Source of the DNA: Filobacillus milosensis
GTDB lineage: Bacteria; Bacillota; Bacilli; Bacillales; Alkalibacillaceae
Reading direction: 5' to 3'
DNA: 64,000 nucleotides
NCBI RefSeq assembly: GCF_004402015.1
Contig: NZ_SOPW01000001.1
Location: forward strand, 1 to 64,000
Of the stretch, positions 1-8,315 are shown in pieces. How positions within the stretch are numbered: the first letter of the stretch is position 1; every line of letters starts with the position of its first letter. The notes under the pieces are model-generated. The model was not told the origin of the DNA. It did no database searches and worked only from the letters and a program-made list of their open reading frames with translations. The position numbers were made by a program, and so were the translations under genes.

Positions 1-92
1 TTAATTTGTCTCAGTAAATGATCTTCCGGAATTATAGCATCGTATAATCCAGAGAATTCACTAATGTCTAACGAAAGTTGACGTTCAATCAT
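1..92 (-). CDS. IS1182-type transposase, N-terminal fragment cut by window edge
   Basis: Thirty codons are visible before the window ends. They start at an ATG (90-92) preceded by a GAGGG ribosome binding site. The visible protein contains the phrase PEDHLLRQI, which matches the conserved N-terminus of IS1182-family DDE transposases as I know them. The rest of the gene lies outside the window, so intactness cannot be judged. The element sits directly downstream of pbpA. The family call rests on a short stretch and is moderate. Confidence 0.6.
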   Translation of the reverse strand, partial: MIERQLSLDISEFSGLYDAIIPEDHLLRQI

Positions 93-131
93 CCAATCCC
101 TCACTTTTATGTACTACTTATATTATAAAAG

Positions 132-179
132 AAATCAGCCCATCTTTCTTCCAAACTTGGAAAAAAGATGGGCTGATTT
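132..179 (-). terminator. Long hairpin between pbpA and the transposase
   Basis: Two 23-nt arms (132-154 and 157-179) pair with a single mismatch and a two-base loop. A T-rich stretch follows on the minus strand. It can terminate pbpA transcription. Its length and position just before the transposase also fit a hairpin at the end of the insertion sequence that shields it from outside transcription. The two roles cannot be told apart here. Confidence 0.7.
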
Positions 180-245
180 TTAAAATCGGACTTTTTCAGT
201 GGCCTCCATTGATGTAGACATTTCTTTTTTAATTCTTTTAAGAAG

Positions 246-2390
246 CTATTCTTCTTCTTTTTCAGATTCAGCATTTTCTTCAATTTCTTTTTCTGAATCC
301 GAAGGCTCTCCTTTTTGTCGTTCCTCTTTTAACTCAAAGTAAGCATCAAGAATCTTACGTCCAATATCATTATTAATATGTGGGTCAGTATCCTCTAAAT
401 GTGGTACGATTAGCGCAAAAGCAACCTCAGGCTTGTCATGCGGAGCATAACCTACTAAAGACAAATTAATCGTGTCTATTCTGGTACCATCACCAGGGTA
501 AATTGCACTTTCAGCAGTTCCGGTCTTCCCAGCAGGTTTGTATTTTGCATCCCCGAATTTATAATACGCTGTACCACCTGGCTCTTGAAAAGCACGACGG
601 AAACCTTCCTGTACACGCTCAAAATATTCATCTTTAATTTCGACTTTATTCAATACGGTCGGATCATTTGAAATATATATTGGACCTAATTTACTCTCAT
701 TTGTCGGTGCATGAATCTGTTTAACAATATGAGGCTCGATTCGGTAACCACCATTAGCAATAGTTGAAACATACTGTACTAATTGCATTGGCGTATACGC
801 TTCATACTGACCAATAGCCATGTGCATAACTTCATAGCCTTTAACACTATCGTCGCCTAATACACCTTGTGCTTCATACGGATAATCGATGCCTGTTGTA
901 GACCCTAACCCAAACTGTCTAAAGTAATTAGATAACGTTGAAAACCCTTCACCGTTATAGCTTAATCGATTATTTGGTGTGTAATCCCATTGGCCTCCAA
1001 GTCTCATAGCCAATCTAAACATATAAATATTAGATGATCTTTGTAATGCTTCTATATCGTCAACTACACCCAAATTGGACCAGGACCTAAAGTCTGGAGA
1101 TCCATAAAAAATAAGTGGGCGGTCCCTAAATTCTGTATTTGGTTGAATGACACCAGTATCAAGGCCAGTTAAAATTGTTGCACCCTTAATTGTAGAACCA
1201 GGCAAGTGTGCATCGTATAAAACCCTATAGGCCTCATTAGTAAATCTAGCAGGCGTATCTTCATCTGCTCGGTGATAAACTTGCCCTGACATTGCTAATA
1301 CCTCACCTGTATTTGGGTCCATCATAACAGCTAAAGCTTTGTTTAAATGTTTATTTTCATTAGGGTTCTCTTCAATAACTTTTTTAAGTTCTTCTTGCAG
1401 GATTTTATCAATCCTTTTTTGAAGTTCCATATCGATTGATAGCATTAAATCTTTACCACGTTCACCTTGTCTGACGAGTTCACTTCTAATGACCTCACCA
1501 CTGGAGTTTGTAATATGTTTCCTAACCTCTTTTTGACCCTGAAGATAGGTTTCATATTCCTCTTCTATTCCATTTTCGCCAACACGATCATTTAATTTAT
1601 AGTTACGTGATAAATAATAATTTAACTTTTCTCTAGGTAAGCCGCTTTGACTTGATGTTACATTACCAATTAAAGAGTTTAATGTTGGGGTAAATGGTTT
1701 TTTACGGTCCCAATCCGTTGCTACATTGATACCTGGCAACTGATTAGCATGTTCCGCAATAACGGCATATTCTTTTTTAGTTAGAGCATATTTATTTTCT
1801 GATTTGTCAGCTTTACCACTACCACTTTTTATAACGTGAGGTGTTAATTGAGTGGCTTGATCAAGTTCACGTTTAATAGCAATAATTTGTAATTCTTTTT
1901 CACTGAGACTATTTATTTCAGTATCAGGTATTCGGTCCAGAACTAAACTGTACTGCTCTGAGTTAGGTAAATTTTTTTCTTCATTGGTTAAACGACTGTA
2001 TGCTTTCTGACGGTCTTTTAAGATTAAGTAATCTTTAATATCTCTCTTAGTCACAGATTCTGGATTCATTGTCATATATTCCGTCAACATTTCAGCGATT
2101 TCTAAATTATCCTCAGGCTGAACATTTCGTTGTGGGGTATATGTAATGGCATATTTGAGTTCATTATCAACCACTACATTCCCATAACGATCGTAAATTT
2201 CCCCTCTAGGTACAGGAATTTTAGACGTTACATTTTCTGTACGATCAATTTCTGCTTGAGCATCTTCTCCGTATAAAATTTGTACAACACCTAGTTGCAA
2301 AATTAACACAGAAAAAAGCAAAAAGATTGCAAAAAACAAAACATTTAAGCGAAGAGGTAAATGTGATTTTTGTTTCTTTTTATTTGTCAA
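246..2390 (-). CDS. pbpA: Class B penicillin-binding protein (PbpA/PBP2A type transpeptidase)
   Basis: This is a membrane-anchored D,D-transpeptidase that cross-links peptidoglycan, in B. subtilis for rod-shape elongation. The 714 residues match PbpA (about 716). Residues 14-37 form one N-terminal membrane segment. The PBP dimerisation domain follows, then the transpeptidase domain with S399-T-I-K402 (SxxK), S452-S-N454 (SxN) and K622-T-G624 (KTG), all intact. The C-terminus is a Glu/Lys-rich tail. The start codon is TTG, read from a GAGG box six bases upstream. Its neighbours sodA and yqgE repeat the B. subtilis order. Confidence 0.95.
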   Translation of the reverse strand: MTNKKKQKSHLPLRLNVLFFAIFLLFSVLILQLGVVQILYGEDAQAEIDRTENVTSKIPVPRGEIYDRYGNVVVDNELKYAITYTPQRNVQPEDNLEIAEMLTEYMTMNPESVTKRDIKDYLILKDRQKAYSRLTNEEKNLPNSEQYSLVLDRIPDTEINSLSEKELQIIAIKRELDQATQLTPHVIKSGSGKADKSENKYALTKKEYAVIAEHANQLPGINVATDWDRKKPFTPTLNSLIGNVTSSQSGLPREKLNYYLSRNYKLNDRVGENGIEEEYETYLQGQKEVRKHITNSSGEVIRSELVRQGERGKDLMLSIDMELQKRIDKILQEELKKVIEENPNENKHLNKALAVMMDPNTGEVLAMSGQVYHRADEDTPARFTNEAYRVLYDAHLPGSTIKGATILTGLDTGVIQPNTEFRDRPLIFYGSPDFRSWSNLGVVDDIEALQRSSNIYMFRLAMRLGGQWDYTPNNRLSYNGEGFSTLSNYFRQFGLGSTTGIDYPYEAQGVLGDDSVKGYEVMHMAIGQYEAYTPMQLVQYVSTIANGGYRIEPHIVKQIHAPTNESKLGPIYISNDPTVLNKVEIKDEYFERVQEGFRRAFQEPGGTAYYKFGDAKYKPAGKTGTAESAIYPGDGTRIDTINLSLVGYAPHDKPEVAFALIVPHLEDTDPHINNDIGRKILDAYFELKEERQKGEPSDSEKEIEENAESEKEEE

Positions 2391-2468
2391 ACTGATCCTC
2401 CCCCTCTTCTTTTTTATCTATAACATATTATACCACCCTTAATGTTTTAGCTGAAGTCGTTTCAAAAA

Positions 2469-3698
2469 TTATTCATTAATTTGGTGCCTTAAACGATTGA
2501 TTTTGATGATGATTAGCCCAGAGATTAAATAACCTACTCCAAAAATTAATACAGCGTATTTCATCCATTGTACGGGTGTGAAAAAAGATAAACCGACTAA
2601 AAACAATATTAAAGAAATAGCTCTCCCTGAGTTTAATACGATATCACGAAATATAATGTATTCAACTCTATATTCTCTTGCATTTCTTGCTTGACCAATA
2701 ATATCGTAAGAAATAGACATATATGGGGCAAAGAACAGCGGCAGAAAAACACCTAGTGTTCCAGCATAGATATAATAATCTAAAGGCTCATTTGCGAAAA
2801 TTAACCAAATGACAGTTACATATAGAAATATTGCACCCAGGACGATTAGAGACTTACGATTGTCAGGTTTAACAATTCTGGCAACAACTTGATACATCAC
2901 GAATGAAGCGAGAGCATAGATCATGTTATAAATCCCAACAATTAACTCACTTTGAGTCCCTAAATAAACCCATAAACCAATTAAAAATAAAAATACACCT
3001 TCGCGCATGCCTTGAAATAAGTGAGCCCCTAACATCAAGTTCCATTGTTTATTTCGTTTTCTTTCTTTAATGACTTCTTTGATATTATAGTCACCATCTA
3101 CTGTTCGTCGTTCTAAAAAAATACTGCAAATAATAGCCAGTATAAAAAGAACAAAAGAGATAAAGAAAATCGTTAGATACCCTTTATACCCTGTTAAATT
3201 CGTAATAATAAACCCGGCAGATAATGGGCCTACCATGCCACTTAACGATTGTAGAGCACCAAACATCCCATTAAAAAAGTCTCGAGTATAAGGTTCAGTT
3301 ACTTCGAAAATTAATATGTTGTAAGCTAGCCAAAATAAACCATACCCTGCTCCAATGATTGCTCCTAACATTAAATATAAATCTGAAGCTTTTGTACTTA
3401 AAAGTAAAACAGAAATAAAAAAGACTGAAATAATGAAAATACCAGCCCTTAAAATAATGACACGATCTATTTTTTTCGCCCATTTACCAATACATATAAA
3501 GATCAATGTTTGCACTAGATAAATCGATAAATTATACAAAGCTAAAATATATAAATCACCAGTTTGTTTCCATAGAAATATATTTACGAAAATACTTGAT
3601 AAGTAAATACCTAACGTATATAGCCATCCAATTACTAATAACAACCCTAAATTCTTTTTCTCTTTATGACTAACACCAGACAGCTGGTTAGAAAACAT
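2469..3698 (-). CDS. yqgE: YqgE-like major facilitator superfamily transporter
   Basis: A 409-residue integral membrane protein with about twelve hydrophobic segments and the general look of an MFS permease. It lies between pbpA and sodA, where B. subtilis has yqgE. The substrate is unknown. I chose the ATG at 3698 because a GAGGG box sits five bases before it. The in-frame ATG four codons upstream has only a poorly spaced AGGA. No terminator is seen before pbpA, so the two may be co-transcribed. Confidence 0.85.
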   Translation of the reverse strand: MFSNQLSGVSHKEKKNLGLLLVIGWLYTLGIYLSSIFVNIFLWKQTGDLYILALYNLSIYLVQTLIFICIGKWAKKIDRVIILRAGIFIISVFFISVLLLSTKASDLYLMLGAIIGAGYGLFWLAYNILIFEVTEPYTRDFFNGMFGALQSLSGMVGPLSAGFIITNLTGYKGYLTIFFISFVLFILAIICSIFLERRTVDGDYNIKEVIKERKRNKQWNLMLGAHLFQGMREGVFLFLIGLWVYLGTQSELIVGIYNMIYALASFVMYQVVARIVKPDNRKSLIVLGAIFLYVTVIWLIFANEPLDYYIYAGTLGVFLPLFFAPYMSISYDIIGQARNAREYRVEYIIFRDIVLNSGRAISLILFLVGLSFFTPVQWMKYAVLIFGVGYLISGLIIIKINRLRHQINE

Positions 3699-3800
3699 GT
3701 TATCCCTCATTTCCTAACCTATATTTTTTGCAAATCCATGTAGTATATACCTTTGAGTCAGAAATAAAGATGGCATAATAATTGAGAAATAGATATAAAA

Positions 3801-3830
3801 AAAGAGCCGACTAACATTAGTCGACTCTTT
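3801..3830 (-). terminator. Terminator after sodA
   Basis: Arms of 13 nt (3801-3813 and 3818-3830) with one imperfect pair close a 4-base loop. A T-rich run follows on the minus strand. It separates sodA from the yqgE-like gene. Confidence 0.75.
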
Positions 3831-3848
3831 TTAATCAATTACAAATAC

Positions 3849-4460
3849 TTATTTTGCTTCTTCGTAACGTTTAGCAACCTCATCCCAGTTTACAACATTC
3901 CAGAATGCTGAAATGTAATCAGGACGACGGTTTTGATATTTCAAGTAATAAGCGTGCTCCCAAACGTCAAGGCCAAGAATAGGAGTTACACCTTCCATAA
4001 CCGGTGTATCTTGGTTTGGAGTTGAAGTAATTTCTAAGTTACCATTTTTAACTACTAACCAAGCCCAACCTGATCCGAAACGTCCAGCACCAGCAGCTGC
4101 GAATTTTTCTTTAAATTCATCAAAGCTACCAAATGCTTCATTAATTTTGTCTGCTAGTTCGCCAGATGGTGCGCCTCCACCATTTGGAGATAACACTGTC
4201 CAGAATAAACTGTGGTTTGAATGACCGCCACCGTTATTACGTACAGCTGTTTGAATATCACTTGGTAGAGAATCTAGGTTCTGTAATAGCTCCTCTAATG
4301 ATTTTTCCTGAAGATCTGCATGGCCTTCTAGTGCTGCGTTTAATTTTGTCACATAAGTATTGTGGTGCTTAGTGTGGTGAATGTTCATTGTTTCCTTGTC
4401 GATGTGTGGTTCTAACGCATCGTAAGCGTAAGGTAATTCTGGTAGTTCAAATTTAGCCAT
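3849..4460 (-). CDS. sodA: Manganese superoxide dismutase
   Basis: Converts superoxide to oxygen and hydrogen peroxide in the cytoplasm. The 203 residues fit the family. The four metal ligands are present: H28, H83, D165 and H169. The NQD motif near residue 150 and GGGH near 77-80 point to the manganese type. The start is an ATG with a GGAGG box. A sigma-A type promoter overlapped by a palindrome lies upstream, and a terminator follows. It is the expected neighbour of pbpA and yqgE. Confidence 0.97.
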   Translation of the reverse strand: MAKFELPELPYAYDALEPHIDKETMNIHHTKHHNTYVTKLNAALEGHADLQEKSLEELLQNLDSLPSDIQTAVRNNGGGHSNHSLFWTVLSPNGGGAPSGELADKINEAFGSFDEFKEKFAAAGAGRFGSGWAWLVVKNGNLEITSTPNQDTPVMEGVTPILGLDVWEHAYYLKYQNRRPDYISAFWNVVNWDEVAKRYEEAK

Positions 4461-4513
4461 AATGAGATTCCTCCTTCAACTTTATAAGGGACTATGAATC
4501 CCTACTCATTTAA

Positions 4514-4542
4514 AGATTACCAATGCTAGCCAATCCATGCAA
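4514..4542 (-). promoter_or_regulatory. Predicted sigma-A promoter of sodA
   Basis: On the minus strand TTGCAT (4537-4542) and TAATCT (4514-4519) are separated by exactly 17 bases. They lie about 55 bases upstream of the sodA start. Confidence 0.55.
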
Positions 4543-4554
4543 CACTTTTGCATG
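4536..4554. promoter_or_regulatory. Perfect palindrome over the sodA -35 region, possible operator
   Basis: CATGCAA and TTGCATG are perfect 7-bp arms around a 5-base centre. The left arm coincides with the -35 hexamer of the predicted sodA promoter, so a dimeric repressor bound here would block RNA polymerase. The regulator is not identified. Confidence 0.4.
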
Positions 4555-4630
4555 AATTAGTAATAATCATTAACTTACATATTTACAATTTCCTTAAGCA
4601 ATGTATTTTAAACATAAGGCTTTATTAGAG

Positions 4631-4951
4631 TTTGTTGTTGATTCTACGAATCGCTACAGGCGGACGCTTTCTGCGGGCACGGCCTCAACGAAGGCACCTC
4701 AATGATTAATCTCCATTGCATCTTTGCTCGAGGAAGCTTACTTCGAAGCGTTACTAGAAGATGCAAGTGCATCCCGTGTGATTTTTAGCTCGCGCTGTTC
4801 CCGCGAAGACCCGGACGTTCAAGTGTCGACGTTGGCCACAAATGCTACTTGCATTACTTCTTTGTTTTAATTTGCGCCGAGTAATCGCAGGCGCACGACG
4901 TAGCCGCTTTTTAGTCGACCAGGAGTCGCCGCCTTTCGCTCCTTGTAGAAT
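4631..4951. repeat. Mosaic GC-rich palindromic element, copy A
   Basis: This copy fills most of the gap between sodA and the tRNA operon, which has no gene. Read on the minus strand, a core arm containing GGCGGCGACTCCTG is interrupted by a hairpin module (about 4804-4919), which itself carries a second insert (about 4838-4897). The core then resumes and ends in an arm containing GCGTCCGCCTGTAGC. The flanks ATTCTAC (4641-4647) and GTAGAAT (4945-4951) extend the palindrome. The right flank shares GTTGATTCTACGAATCGC with copy B. No credible reading frame was seen. Confidence 0.85.
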
Positions 4952-5014
4952 ATTACAATTCTAAATAAATATACTTTGTTACTAACATTAAGGTTAAACT
5001 GTGCTAAACAAAAA

Positions 5015-5038
5015 AACAAGCTAATAATGTAGCTTGTT
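5015..5038 (-). terminator. Terminator of the tRNA operon
   Basis: AACAAGCT and AGCTTGTT pair around an 8-base loop, and a run of T follows on the minus strand. It lies 14 bases beyond the 3' end of tRNA-Ser. Confidence 0.75.
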
Positions 5039-5052
5039 AGTGTTTAAAAATA

Positions 5053-5145
5053 TGGCGGAGGAGGAGGGATTCGAACCCCCGCGGGCCGTGAAGCCCCTGG
5101 CGGTTTTCAAGACCGCTCCCTTCAGCCGGACTTGGGTACTCCTCC
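5053..5145 (-). tRNA. tRNA-Ser(UGA)
   Basis: A 93-nt tRNA with a long variable arm, as expected for serine. The acceptor stem GGAGGAG pairs with CTCCTCC, CCA is encoded, and the anticodon loop CTTGAAA gives TGA. It is the last gene of the five-tRNA operon. Confidence 0.95.
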
Positions 5146-5158
5146 GTGAAAAGAAAAA

Positions 5159-5235
5159 TGGTGGACCCTGCAGGACTCGAACCTGCGACCGATCGGTTAT
5201 GAGCCGATAGCTCTAACCAGCTGAGCTAAGGGTCC
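5159..5235 (-). tRNA. tRNA-Ile2 (CAU anticodon, lysidine type)
   Basis: A 77-nt tRNA with acceptor stem GGACCCT/AGGGTCC, encoded CCA and anticodon CAT. Its body resembles the B. subtilis Ile2 tRNA, whose first anticodon base is modified to lysidine to read AUA. The other CAT tRNA in this operon matches the elongator methionine tRNA. That is why this one is called Ile2 and not Met. Confidence 0.8.
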
Positions 5236-5252
5236 AAGCTATAAAATTGTTA

Positions 5253-5329
5253 TGGGGCGATCGGTGGGAATCGAACCCACGAATGCCGGAGCCACAATCC
5301 GGTGCGTTAACCACTTCGCCACGACCGCC
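5253..5329 (-). tRNA. tRNA-His(GUG)
   Basis: The anticodon is GTG. The acceptor stem is extended to eight pairs by the extra G at -1 facing C73, which is the hallmark of histidine tRNA. CCA is encoded. Confidence 0.95.
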
Positions 5330-5411
5330 ATAATACTAGGCTGACTGTTATGTTAATGTAACGGTCCAAAGCTTAAATCTTTAAAGCTCCGGTATTCATT
5401 TAGTTATGTAA

Positions 5412-5485
5412 TGGCGGCGGAGGGGATCGAACCCCCGACCTCACGGGTATGAACCGTACGCTCTCGCCAGCTGAGCTACGCCGCC
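5412..5485 (-). tRNA. tRNA-Met(CAU), elongator, CCA not encoded
   Basis: Acceptor stem GGCGGCG/CGCCGCC and anticodon loop TTCATAC match the Bacillus elongator methionine tRNA. After the discriminator A the gene continues TTA, so CCA must be added by the CCA-adding enzyme. The other four tRNAs of the operon encode CCA. Only two bases separate it from tRNA-Asn upstream. Confidence 0.93.
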
Positions 5486-5487
5486 AA

Positions 5488-5562
5488 TGGCTCCAGCGGC
5501 AGGATTCGAACCTGCGACCAATCGGTTAACAGCCGATTGCTCTACCACTGAGCTACGCTGGA
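5488..5562 (-). tRNA. tRNA-Asn(GUU)
   Basis: A 75-nt tRNA with anticodon GTT, acceptor stem TCCAGCG/CGCTGGA and encoded CCA. It is the first gene of the operon. Its 5' end and preceding bases are repeated about 150 bp upstream. Confidence 0.95.
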
Positions 5563-5720
5563 ATATTAAATAATTTTTAGTTCTTTTAATTTTACTAAGA
5601 ACAATATGCGTATTTACTGTGCTAATCGCGTCGGAAGATTTTTCTGCGAAGCATACGCTCCTCGCAAAGCTACTCAGATGTATTCCAAGAAGTTTACGCT
5701 TAGCTACGCTGGAATATTAG
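5563..5720 (-). repeat. Leader insert with duplicated tRNA-Asn 5' end
   Basis: The 18-bp string AGCTACGCTGGAATATTA occurs at 5551-5568 (inside and just before tRNA-Asn) and again at 5702-5719. The roughly 133 bp between the copies is a GC-rich stretch (about 5625-5700) plus AT-rich sequence, with no reading frame. Together with the promoter farther upstream, this fills the gap of about 300 bp between tRNA-Asn and nptA. Confidence 0.75.
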
Positions 5721-5760
5721 TGCTAGTCACTTTGTTTAACTAATGATTGCGACGAGATAT

Positions 5761-5789
5761 AATTTATCATGATACGGAAAACTTGTCAA
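5761..5789 (-). promoter_or_regulatory. Predicted sigma-A promoter of the tRNA operon
   Basis: On the minus strand TTGACA (5784-5789) and TAAATT (5761-5766) have an exact 17-base spacer. It would give a leader of about 190 nt before tRNA-Asn, but only about 40 nt before the duplicated 5' fragment. Confidence 0.6.
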
Positions 5790-5822
5790 TAAAATATCTC
5801 ATACTTTTTATATAAAATATAA

Positions 5823-5852
5823 AACCCGTACTAAAACTGTTCAGTACGGGTT
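5823..5852 (-). terminator. Terminator after nptA
   Basis: AACCCGTACT and AGTACGGGTT form a perfect 10-bp stem with a 10-base loop. T-rich sequence follows on the minus strand, just after the nptA stop codon. Confidence 0.75.
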
Positions 5853-5862
5853 AATGAATTAC

Positions 5863-7491
5863 TTACTCCTCTTTTTTACCGCCAACTTCTTGAGCAATGT
5901 TTTTGGCATGGTCACCGATACGCTCTAAGTTACTAATAATATCTACAAATACAATACCGGCTGATCCAGAGCATAACCCTTCATTTAAACGTAAAATGTG
6001 TTTCTTACGGAATTTACGTTCCATTGAATCAATTTCTTCTTCTTTTTTCATAACAGCTTTAGCTTTTTCTTCATCCATGTTAGCAAAAGCGTCAATAGCC
6101 TGCGAAACTGTATCAATGGTTAAATCGAACATTTCATTCATATCTTCATAGGCCTGATCTGTCATATTAACTTTATTTGTAATTCTGTATTCAATCAATT
6201 CAACAATATTTTCAAAGTGGTCACCAATTCGTTCAATATCTCTTACAATATCCACCACTGATGAATGCGAAGCACTATCTGATTCTGAAATCGAACCTGA
6301 TGTTTGTACTAAATAGTTTGTAATTTTCTTATCAAGATTATTGATCGCATCTTCTAATGAATAAGCAATTTCAGCATGCTTAGATTAGTTGTTATTTAAG
6401 AACAATTTAGATTCTTGCAGTCCTTTAATTGCAATCTCACCCATATGAATCGACTCTTCTTTGGCTTGAGCCACGGCTACAGAAGGTGATTGCTGAATAA
6501 AAATAGGATCCAAGTGTCTTGGTTTATAATCTATAATACTGTCCTTACCAGGAATAATTTTAGTCACTAATAATGCTAATAGTGCAATGAACGGGAATTG
6601 AATAATCACGTTAGTTAAGTTAAAAATCCCGTGCGCGAAAGCAATTTGCATTTTAGGTTCTAACATTAACCCACTAGAAATCCATTCAATTAATGACGTA
6701 AATGGAATTAACAATATTAAAAATACTGTTGCGCCTAATAAATTAAAAAGAACGTGAACGGCAGCAGCACGTTTAGCTGCTATACTTGCACCGATTGCAG
6801 CAATTGCCGCTGTTACTGTGGTACCAATGTTATCACCAAATAATACTGGTAACACAGCATCTAAATTTGAAATTGCCCCTTCAGCGTATAATTGTTGTAG
6901 TATACCAATGGTGGCAGATGAACTTTGTACAACAACTGTAAATATTGTACCTATCGCAACACCTAATAAAGGAATCTCACTCATACTAACCGTAAGTTCT
7001 TGGAAAGATTCTAATGAACGTAAAGGCTTCATCCCTTCACCCATTAGCTCTAAACCATAGAATAGTGCACCAAAACCAAATACAGTTTGTCCAATATAGT
7101 TAACTTTCTTATTCTTAAAGAAGAAAATTAAGAAAGTACCTAATGCCAGAATTGGTAAAGCATAGGCTTTAATATCAATACCAATGATAAACGCTGTAAC
7201 TGTTGTACCGATGTTAGCCCCCATGATAACACCGATTGCTTGTCTTAGTGTCATAAACCCAGCATTAACTAACCCAATAACTAGTACTGTAGTTCCAGAA
7301 CTTGATTGAATTAATATTGTTACAACTGCACCAGCTAAAACCCCCATAAACGGGTTTGTTGTAAATCGGTCAAGGATGTCTCGAAGTTTGTCCCCAGCAG
7401 ACTTCTGAAGGCCATCACCCATGTATTTAATACCGAATAAGAAAATACCTAAACCACCGACAAATAAGAATATCATTTCTTGCAAATTCAT
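5863..7491 (-). pseudogene. nptA: Na+/phosphate cotransporter NptA, split by an in-frame TAA
   Basis: Read as one frame this is a 542-codon NptA-type sodium-dependent phosphate cotransporter. The first 368 codons hold the membrane domain with the two QSSS repeats (62-65 and 189-192) and GANIGTT. The last part is a PhoU-like helical domain. A single TAA at 6385-6387 interrupts the frame. Directly after it the same frame continues for 43 codons of good family-like sequence up to the downstream open part, with no frameshift. No in-frame start with a ribosome binding site follows the stop. The ATG at 7491 has an AGGGGTG box. It is probably inactivated or makes a protein lacking PhoU, unless the stop is a sequencing error. 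A Pho-box-like array lies upstream. Confidence 0.85.
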
Positions 7492-7566
7492 AAAGTCACC
7501 CCTGTAGTTATAGTCAAAAAATACCGAGTCTTATTTTATGTTTGAGAATCAACAATGTAAATATAG

Positions 7567-7594
7567 TTTATACAAACTTTACATAAACTTTACA
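7567..7594. promoter_or_regulatory. Pho-box-like direct repeats upstream of nptA
   Basis: TTTATA, TTTACA and TTTACA start at 7567, 7578 and 7589, an exact 11-base step. PhoP of B. subtilis binds TT(A/C/T)ACA repeats spaced this way. The array is about 75 bases upstream of the phosphate transporter start. A TATATT that could serve as -10 lies next to it on the minus strand. Confidence 0.5.
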
Positions 7595-7679
7595 TTTAAA
7601 AATTACTAAATTTGTAACACTATATAATCTGAGTACGCGTCCCTCAAAAACTTCATTTGTATTTGTTTTTAAATAATCG

Positions 7680-8315
7680 TTATTCCTTATTAACTTCTTC
7701 CACTTCGATTTTTGTTCCATCGATATTTACAATTCTAATTGCGTGGTTCTTCTCAATCCAATTCCCTTTTGAAACGGCACTGTACTCTTCTCCATTCACC
7801 TTAATATTTCCTGAAGGTCTTAAAACTGTTTGAGTAATCCCTTCTTTATTTAGTAAATCTTTATAAGAATGATTTAGTGAATTATATCCTTTTTCACTGG
7901 TTAATTGATCCATTAAAGCAATTTTTGACCACATATCTCTACGGGGTAGCATTTTTATAAGTAAAAGGCTGCTTAAACTCCCCAAAATAACACCTGCTAC
8001 ACTATACATCGCTAAAGTCCAATTTGAAGCAGCAAAAGCTACCGAAAGTAAGATTAAAACAAATCCGACTATACCAATTGTGCCATCACCAATAAATTTT
8101 CCATCTACAATAATCAAGCCAATTCCAATTAAGAAAGCGATACCCATCATAATTAAATTAAAAGATGAAACATGAGACATGAAATATAGTGTGATAAATC
8201 CAATTCCCAGGATTAAACCAAGACCTTTTAATTTAACAAACATCTCTCCAATTAAAAAAAACATACCTAGAAATGTAACGACAAACACACCCACTATAGA
8301 TTGTAGAATCATCAT
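7680..8315 (-). CDS. NfeD-like membrane protein
   Basis: About 211 residues with several membrane segments in the first 140 residues. A soluble C-terminal domain follows with the phrase LRPSGNIKVNGEEYSAVS, typical of the OB-fold domain of NfeD proteins. These usually work with SPFH/flotillin proteins in membrane microdomains. The start at 8315 is preferred because an AAGGGTGA box lies five bases upstream. Longer in-frame starts have none. It is divergent from ispG and has no SPFH gene beside it. The separate floA-yqeZ pair is 26 kb away. Confidence 0.8.
   Translation of the reverse strand: MMILQSIVGVFVVTFLGMFFLIGEMFVKLKGLGLILGIGFITLYFMSHVSSFNLIMMGIAFLIGIGLIIVDGKFIGDGTIGIVGFVLILLSVAFAASNWTLAMYSVAGVILGSLSSLLLIKMLPRRDMWSKIALMDQLTSEKGYNSLNHSYKDLLNKEGITQTVLRPSGNIKVNGEEYSAVSKGNWIEKNHAIRIVNIDGTKIEVEEVNKE

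Noticed and set aside
5159-5235. Second methionine tRNA
   Set aside because: The CAT anticodon sits in a body like the lysidine-type Ile2 tRNA, while the true elongator Met tRNA is the neighbouring gene.
5863-6258. An independent PhoU-like protein gene
   Set aside because: It begins with tandem GTG codons without a binding site and lies in the same frame as nptA after a single TAA, so it is the C-terminal part of nptA.
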